Source: Methanothrix sp.
GTDB taxonomy: Archaea; Halobacteriota; Methanosarcinia; Methanotrichales; Methanotrichaceae
Reading direction: 5' to 3'
NCBI GenBank assembly: GCA_028679775.1
Contig: JAJRAX010000306.1
Coordinates: 1 to 6,219, forward strand
DNA length: 6,219 nt
Shown here one piece after another: positions 1 to 3,044 of the stretch. The notes beneath the pieces are model-generated. The model saw only the letters and a list, made by a program, of their open reading frames with translations. It was not told the DNA's origin and ran no database searches. Every line of letters begins with the position of its first letter. Position 1 is the stretch's first letter. The translations under genes were made by a program, and so were the position numbers.

Positions 1-111
1 CGTTATGCCTTCATCAGGTTCTCAGCCCATCCCGGCCCGCCTGCACGCGGCCCCGCACGCACGAGCGGGCGCGGTAGCGCGGGCGAGCACGGTTCCGGCA
101 GGCGGCGCGCG
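1..111. repeat. GC-rich intergenic repeat, copy 1 (identical to 1783-1893)
   Basis: Every base matches 1783-1893 in the same orientation. The match may extend left beyond the window edge; on the right it breaks after position 111. The element starts moderately GC-rich (1-30) and becomes extremely GC-rich (31-111). It contains a perfect mirror repeat (59-73 against 77-91 around GTA) and the blocks GGCGCGGTAGCGCGGGCG (68-85) and GGCGGCGCGCGAGA (101-114), which recur near 2931-2970. At its right edge GCGCGC-GAGA-GCGCGC (105-120) can form a 6-bp hairpin with a GNRA-type loop. No protein, transposase or terminal inverted repeat is visible. The open frame across it on the minus strand is a low-complexity GC artefact. 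The repeat is certain; its nature is unknown. Confidence 0.93.
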
Positions 112-170
112 AGAGCGCGCGAAGCTGCAAAGATAATCCTGTAGCCCGCATGCTCGCAGAGCTTGGTTCT

Positions 171-192
171 AATGCTTAAAGGGATCAGCATT
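171..192 (-). terminator. possible weak terminator hairpin after the toxin gene
   Basis: AATGCT (171-176) and AGCATT (187-192) are perfect inverted arms of 6 bp around a 10-nt loop. They lie just past the minus-strand toxin stop codon at 202-200. There is no clear U-run after the stem, so this may be a 3'-end stabilising hairpin or chance. It is supported only by symmetry and position. Confidence 0.22.
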
Positions 193-199
193 CAGCAAA

Positions 200-526
200 T
201 TATGGTGGCTCAAAGCCATCAAACCTCATTTTCAACTCCGATATTTGAGAAGGCGTAAAAATTGCGCCTTCTTTGTACACCTGATCATGATGGTCGAAAT
301 GCAGGAATACGATGCGATCTGCAATTGTTGCATAAATTATGACAAATGGATCGACATGCACGCCGCGTAATCCTTTCAATTCATGCCTCTTTGGAGCACC
401 AATATCAGGATTATCAATGATCTCCGAGATTTTCTCAAGAACCTGGTTCTTTAGTGCTTGGTTCTTCCTGGTCAGCTTATGAAATTTCTTATCAAATTGC
501 CGAGTAGTAGTATAAGGGAATATCAT
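200..526 (-). CDS. YafQ/RelE-type mRNA-interferase toxin
   Basis: Predicted RelE-superfamily toxin, an endoribonuclease that in characterised members cleaves mRNA at the ribosome. The protein from the ATG at 526 is 108 aa, within the family's usual 85-110 range. A TTG seven codons upstream (547) is also open, but the family fold normally begins at the TTRQFDKKFHKL segment, so ATG was chosen. The core resembles E. coli YafQ. KRHELKG aligns with its KDHPLQG, RGVHVDPFVIIY with RDAHVEPDWILIY, and FDHHDQVY with TGTHAALF. This places histidines at about 48, 57 and 79/80 and Asp59 at the family's catalytic positions. The Trp after the conserved Asp is not kept. The gene lies downstream of and in one transcription unit with the small antitoxin gene; 27 nt separate the antitoxin stop from this ATG. 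The TA assignment is strong; activity is inferred. Confidence 0.85.
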   Translation of the reverse strand: MIFPYTTTRQFDKKFHKLTRKNQALKNQVLEKISEIIDNPDIGAPKRHELKGLRGVHVDPFVIIYATIADRIVFLHFDHHDQVYKEGAIFTPSQISELKMRFDGFEPP

Positions 527-553
527 GAAATGGTATAAAAGAATCAATCTCGG

Positions 554-769
554 TTAAAGGCTTTTAAGGTGATCCAGCAACTCTTCTTTGCTCTTAAAGT
601 TTTTAGTTCTGCCTGATTTGAAGTCTTCAACGCCCTCTAAAATCCCTTCAACCAAACGATCTTCTTTAGGAGCATCTATAAAAACCATATTCTTAATCCG
701 ATTATAATCACTTGCCATTACACTTACCTTGCCTTCCTTTGCTAAATAGATTTTCTTTGCTATGCCCAT
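554..769 (-). CDS. small antitoxin paired with the YafQ/RelE toxin
   Basis: A 71-aa acidic/basic protein directly upstream of, and co-oriented with, the YafQ/RelE toxin: the classic antitoxin-then-toxin order. The C-terminal part (about 40-71) is rich in charged residues with an alternating helical pattern, including GILEGVEDFKSGRTK and SKEELLDHLKSL. This is typical of the segment by which RelB/Phd-like antitoxins wrap their toxin. I do not recognise a named family, and no clear DNA-binding motif is visible. The start is uncertain. ATG 769 has only a weak upstream GAAGAA, whereas an internal ATG at 718 (54-aa product) has AAGGTAAG about 10 nt before it and precedes the better-conserved-looking core (MASDYNRIKNMVFIDAPKE). 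The role is inferred from context and size. Confidence 0.72.
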   Translation of the reverse strand: MGIAKKIYLAKEGKVSVMASDYNRIKNMVFIDAPKEDRLVEGILEGVEDFKSGRTKNFKSKEELLDHLKSL

Positions 770-835
770 AATGGTTCTTCAGACTGCCGAGAGGAAATTA
801 ACCTGTCCAAAGAGATAGTCAGCGCCAAGTCCGGA

Positions 836-1204
836 ATCTATCGTTTCTCGGTAGTGATTCAGAACGATCGAGATGGATACTTTGTCTTCACCCAGCAACT
901 GCAGGGCTGTTATTCTCAGGGCGATATTTACGAGGAAGCCATTGAAAATATCTGGGACGTCGTTGTCCTGAACGTAGAGGATCGGCTGGATAGCAACGAA
1001 GACCTGCGACATGAGGGCACCGACCAGCCCGAGCTTTCCGCTTCCGGTCCTCTCGCCCGCCGGACGCCATCGCCCCGCGTGCCCCCGGCTCTGCTGCCCG
1101 ATGGCCCCACACGCATGAACGGACGGCAACGACATATGGTGACGATAAACAGAAAGGCGATTATCCGAGAGATGCAACTGCGGTCAACCGCTTCGAAAAA
1201 ATAG
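836..1204 (+). pseudogene. orphan HicB-like antitoxin remnant with GC-rich 3' tail
   Basis: Codons 836-1006 read IYRFSVVIQNDRDGYF, LQGCYSQGDIYEEAIENI and VEDRLDSNEDL. This is the HicB antitoxin pattern (YxxxvExDedGyf ... LpGCxtqGdTyeEAlxNixeAi). In HicAB systems HicB neutralises the HicA RNase, but no hicA is found on either side. The frame is open upstream to 746 yet has no ATG, GTG or TTG before a GTG at 854, which would remove the first beta strand (YRFSV). The usual proline before the L-x-GC motif is replaced (FTQQLQGC). After residue L (1006) the frame continues into 66 codons unlike HicB. Much of that stretch is GC-rich and resembles an inverted repeat copy (1015-1112); the stop is at 1202-1204. 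Loss of start, missing partner and foreign tail argue for a decayed gene. Expression from GTG 854 cannot be excluded. Confidence 0.7.
1015..1112 (-). repeat. possible degenerate inverted copy of the GC-rich repeat
   Basis: A sharply bounded GC-rich island inside the 3' part of the HicB-like frame, between AT-leaning flanks. Read on the minus strand it has GGGGCGATGGCG, then GGCGGGCGAGAGGACCGGAA. The order and wording loosely follow the repeat blocks GGGCGCGGTAGCGCG and GGCGGCGCGCGAGA. Translated on that strand, the PGARGAMAS...GGRED string parallels HARAGAVARAS...GGARES from copy 1. The match is too degenerate to prove by eye; GC bias alone could produce part of it. Confidence 0.35.
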
Positions 1205-1224
1205 CATAATGGCATAAAGGTCAG

Positions 1225-1539
1225 ATGATGGAGACTGCACTGTCTAAGAATGGTGTGCCAATCCGATTGCCCGATGAGCGATGTGTACATTTAACGGAGG
1301 GTCACTCTGAGATGGCTGGATACTATTCAGAGGTTCTGGAGACAGTGGAGGATCCTGATGCAGTTTATGAAGGCAACTTCGGAGAACTTCTGGCAGCGAA
1401 GGAGATCCAAACTGATAAATAAATAGTAGTAGTCTACAAGGAAGTAAGTGGAAAGGATGGTTTTGTGATCACCGCTTTCCTGAGCAGCCGAAAAAAGCAG
1501 CTAGAGAGGAGAACAAAGGTATGGCAGCGGCAGAAATAG
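1225..1539 (+). pseudogene. toxin-like small protein gene split by an in-frame TAA
   Basis: The first 65 codons (1225-1419) read NGVPIRLPDERCVHLTEGHSEMAGYYSEVLETVEDPDAVYEGNFGELLAAKEI. A TAA at 1420-1422 stops the frame. The same frame then continues without interruption as IVVVYKEVSGKDGFVITAFLSS to TAG 1537-1539. From memory, the two halves together match one recurring archaeal/cyanobacterial family (GxxIRLxxERWxHIxxGHPE ... VLETxxxPdxIyxG ... GELLA ... vVVYkEvxgxDGFVITAFlxsr). I think that family belongs to the barnase/EndoU/ColE5/RelE-like (BECR) nucleases; this family call is inference. Here the expected Trp (RCVHL) and Pro (GHSEM) are also replaced, which supports decay. AAAGGT at 1216-1221 precedes the start; a second ATG at 1228 is equally possible. 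The 3' end overlaps the DUF2283 gene by 19 nt, so the pair was one translationally linked unit. The 65-aa product may still be made. Confidence 0.72.
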
Positions 1540-1772
1540 ACAGCGTTGAAAAGATTGCGGCACTGGTACCTCATCTTTTGGATATACCCCAAAAGAATAT
1601 CTGGATAAATTATGATGAGCTGGCCGATGTCCTTTATGTTAACTTTAAGAAGCCCAGTCATGCCGATGATTCGGATATGACCGATGATGACGTTATAATC
1701 AGGTATGAGAAGGGCCAGGTTGTGGGAATGACCTTCCTCAATGCCAGCAAGAGGCAAAAGCCACAGAGCTAA
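1521..1772 (+). CDS. DUF2283 family protein, putative antitoxin
   Basis: An 83-aa protein whose residues 28-75 carry the DUF2283 signature: WINYDELADVLYVNFKKP, then an acidic DDSDMTDDDVIIRY, then KGQVVGMTFLNASKR. The family is small, of unknown molecular function, and typically sits next to small toxin-like ORFs. ATG 1521 is chosen because GAGAGGAG (1504-1511) lies 9 nt upstream and the whole domain follows. The start lies inside the last codons of the preceding toxin-like gene in another frame, indicating translational coupling. An N-terminal extension of about 27 residues (EKIAALVPHLLDIPQ) precedes the core. The gene itself is intact although its partner carries a nonsense codon, the pattern expected if the antitoxin outlives an inactivated toxin. 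The antitoxin role is inferred. Confidence 0.83.
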   Translation: MAAAEIDSVEKIAALVPHLLDIPQKNIWINYDELADVLYVNFKKPSHADDSDMTDDDVIIRYEKGQVVGMTFLNASKRQKPQS

Positions 1773-1782
1773 CATTCATTGA

Positions 1783-1893
1783 CGTTATGCCTTCATCAGG
1801 TTCTCAGCCCATCCCGGCCCGCCTGCACGCGGCCCCGCACGCACGAGCGGGCGCGGTAGCGCGGGCGAGCACGGTTCCGGCAGGCGGCGCGCG
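1783..1893. repeat. GC-rich intergenic repeat, copy 2 (identical to 1-111)
   Basis: Perfect copy of 1-111, beginning 10 nt after the DUF2283 stop codon. It carries the same mirror repeat (1841-1855 / 1859-1873) and the GGCGCGGTAGCGCGGGCG block (1850-1867). Beyond 1893 the sequence becomes GGGAATGC, which resembles the continuation of copy 3 (GAGAATGC at 2967-2974) more than that of copy 1. It separates the plus-strand TA cassette from the VapBC-type pair. The 109 bp after it (1894-2002) hold no gene I can support. Confidence 0.95.
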
Positions 1894-2002
1894 GGGAATG
1901 CTAAACGAACCAACGAGAGATGCGAATGCATAAATCCTCAGCACCTAAACGCGAAATAGAACAAAGAACGTCGCGCCGTATTTTCCTAACAGCTGGTGGT
2001 TG

Positions 2003-2500
2003 TTAAGGTCTCCAGATCTTGAGCCATTCCACACTGCTAAAATCTCTGTCATTTGATGCAATTGTGCCCAAACCTTCCTGTTTCATAATTGCCAGATGAA
2101 GAGCGTCATTGGATAAGAGCCCATATTTCTTGGAAAATATTAGTGCCATATTAAAAATAATTCCATCGATTCCAACTACCATCATATGATTGATCTGCTT
2201 TATCTTTTCGATAGCGTCCCATGCTTTGATCGATTCCTTTACTAATCCAGGGTCTTTCTTCAGGCACTCCGAAACGGATTTGGGACTTATGCATTCTCTT
2301 TCTACAATTTCAGCTATTAGTGACCTATGAAAAACTTCATTGCACACAAGAACTGAAGTAATAGCATTATATTCGCCATCATTTATCGATTCGAGAAGCC
2401 ACTTGGATGAATTGCCATACTTCCAATGGCCGGAAACTGCATAAAGCAGAACATTCGCATCTACAAAAATAGTCGTGCCTGGTTCGATATAACTGGACAT
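2003..2500 (-). CDS. PIN-domain ribonuclease toxin (VapC type)
   Basis: A 165-aa PIN-domain protein, predicted to be a Mg-dependent RNase toxin like VapC. The acidic residues of the PIN active site are visible in order: Asp14 in FVDANVLLY, Glu55 in SVLVCNEVFHR, Asp132 in LLSNDALHLA, and Asp151/153 in IASNDRDF. It is slightly longer than typical VapC (about 130-140 aa), with the extra length in the central helical region (about 65-105). The ATG at 2500-2498 shares its A with the TGA stop of the upstream DUF104 gene (TGATG), so translation is coupled. A TTG one codon upstream is also open but less likely. No inactivating change is seen. The PIN call is strong; the RNA target is unknown. Confidence 0.9.
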   Translation of the reverse strand: MSSYIEPGTTIFVDANVLLYAVSGHWKYGNSSKWLLESINDGEYNAITSVLVCNEVFHRSLIAEIVERECISPKSVSECLKKDPGLVKESIKAWDAIEKIKQINHMMVVGIDGIIFNMALIFSKKYGLLSNDALHLAIMKQEGLGTIASNDRDFSSVEWLKIWRP

Positions 2501-2688
2501 CAAATTGGCTCCAAATCAGGACTCTCTATGATTTCATCGAGCCATTGTTTATTCTGGATCTTAATGATGCCATAAAGTTGATCGATTGGATTTTTCTTTA
2601 CCTCGATCTCAACCAAGTCACCATCCTTTAAATCGAGCTTTTCCAATGGCCTTAGAACGCTGTTCTCATAGATTGCTTTCACGAGCAT
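2500..2688 (-). CDS. DUF104 (AF2212-like) antitoxin
   Basis: A 62-aa protein with the DUF104/AF2212-like pattern: KAIYENSVLRPLEKLDLKDGDLVEIEV at residues 4-30. This forms a small beta-barrel-like N-terminal domain, followed by a variable tail (KNPIDQLYGIIK ... LDEIIESPDLEPI) expected to bind the toxin. Members of this family are partners of PIN-domain toxins in archaea, and here the gene immediately precedes and overlaps a PIN gene. Start ATG 2688 is supported by GGTGG about 4 nt upstream. That ribosome-binding region lies inside a 7-bp inverted repeat (2689-2708), suggesting autoregulation or RNA-level control. Confidence 0.88.
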   Translation of the reverse strand: MLVKAIYENSVLRPLEKLDLKDGDLVEIEVKKNPIDQLYGIIKIQNKQWLDEIIESPDLEPI

Positions 2689-2708
2689 AAAACCACCATC
2701 ATGGTTTT
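2689..2708 (-). promoter_or_regulatory. inverted repeat over the antitoxin ribosome-binding region
   Basis: AAAACCA (2689-2695) and TGGTTTT (2702-2708) are perfect 7-bp inverted arms around a 6-nt centre, abutting the DUF104 start codon. A register-shifted CCAT-C-ATGG lies in the centre. On the minus strand the GGTGG Shine-Dalgarno-like motif falls within it. It could be an operator for the TA complex or an RNA hairpin masking the RBS. An A/T-rich CCTATTTTTGG (2731-2741) sits where a TATA element would give a start site near 2710. Confidence 0.45.
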
Positions 2709-2769
2709 GTCATCTAACATTAAAAGCCTGCCTATTTTTGGTTTTTCAAACATTAGGCGAGCCCTTGAG

Positions 2770-2795
2770 AGCACACAAACGCATGCGTGAGTGCT
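2770..2795. promoter_or_regulatory. nested palindrome in the VapBC/hsdR spacer
   Basis: ACGCATGCGT (2779-2788) is a perfect 10-bp palindrome. It is enclosed by AGCAC (2770-2774) and GTGCT (2791-2795), which are themselves inverted arms. It is a candidate protein-binding site between the two divergent genes. The same AGCAC/GTGCT words recur in the inverted repeat before hsdR, with different spacing. Confidence 0.3.
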
Positions 2796-2896
2796 TACCA
2801 CTCCCCACGAGTCACCCTGAGCATGAGACCGCGAATCCTTGAGCCTGTCCTTCACCCATCCTGAACCGCCTTGGCTTTCTACTCCTGGCTCTCCTG

Positions 2897-2970
2897 CCCG
2901 CCTGCGTGCATGCCCACATGTGCACTGGAAGGCGCGGTAGCGCGGGCGGCCTGGGGGGCGGCGCGCGAGA
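2897..2970. repeat. GC-rich repeat, diverged copy 3
   Basis: Shares with copies 1 and 2, in the same order and orientation: CCCGCCTGC (2897-2905), GGCGCGGTAGCGCGGGCG (2931-2948, exact 18-mer) and GGCGGCGCGCGAGA (2957-2970, exact 14-mer with copy 1). The segments between the blocks differ in sequence, and in length for the last (8 nt here against 15 nt). The mirror symmetry of copies 1 and 2 is lost here. The copy is read through by the over-extended hsdR frame. Confidence 0.82.
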
Positions 2971-3012
2971 ATGCGAGTTTCTTATATCTCAATTTTGTTT
3001 CTTTCAGATACA

Positions 3013-3038
3013 TATTTAATGAGCACTGCATAAGTGCT
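3013..3038 (+). promoter_or_regulatory. probable hsdR TATA box and overlapping operator-like inverted repeat
   Basis: TATTTAAT (3013-3020) lies 25-32 nt before ATG 3045, where an archaeal TATA box would place the transcript start at or next to the start codon. No Shine-Dalgarno motif is present, so a leaderless mRNA is likely. AGCACT-GCATA-AGTGCT (3022-3038) is a perfect 6-bp inverted repeat between the TATA box and start, a position suited to a repressor. A second TTATAT at 2982-2987 could be an alternative element. Confidence 0.45.
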
Positions 3039-3044
3039 AATTCC

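Larger units (their letters stand above)
2709..3044. other. 336-bp non-coding region between the VapBC-type pair and hsdR
   Basis: No gene is supported here. In order it contains an A/T-rich stretch likely to hold the promoter of the minus-strand TA pair (about 2716-2755), a nested palindrome (2770-2795), and about 100 bp of unremarkable sequence. It then has the third diverged GC-rich repeat copy (2897-2970) and a TATA-like promoter region with an inverted repeat just before the hsdR start (3013-3038). An in-frame TTG at 2871 leaves this region open in the hsdR frame for 58 codons, but those codons mostly translate the repeat and do not look like HsdR. Confidence 0.7.

Noticed and set aside
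3..191. 62-codon minus-strand open frame across repeat copy 1
   Set aside because: Composed of Pro/Arg/Ala/Gly-rich translation of the repeat; the identical copy at 1783 has no matching gene context.
779..1290. Three overlapping minus-strand open frames over the HicB-like locus
   Set aside because: The plus strand carries the recognisable HicB core. The minus frames run through the GC-rich island, where stop codons are rare, and show no domain.
1434..1775. 113-codon minus-strand open frame
   Set aside because: Antisense to the DUF2283 gene and the 3' half of the toxin-like gene, both with clear family patterns.
2763..2870. Short recurring CCTTGAG/CCTGAG-like words in the hsdR upstream spacer
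   Set aside because: Spacing is irregular and the words are too short and degenerate to separate from chance.
1..2970. CRISPR array
   Set aside because: The repeats are 111 bp, few and irregularly spaced, with genes rather than short spacers between them; no cas genes are present.
2871..3044. TTG-initiated 58-codon N-terminal extension of HsdR
   Set aside because: It translates a diverged copy of an intergenic repeat plus a promoter-like AT-rich stretch, has a Cys/Ala-rich composition unlike HsdR, and a better ATG with a TATA-like element follows.
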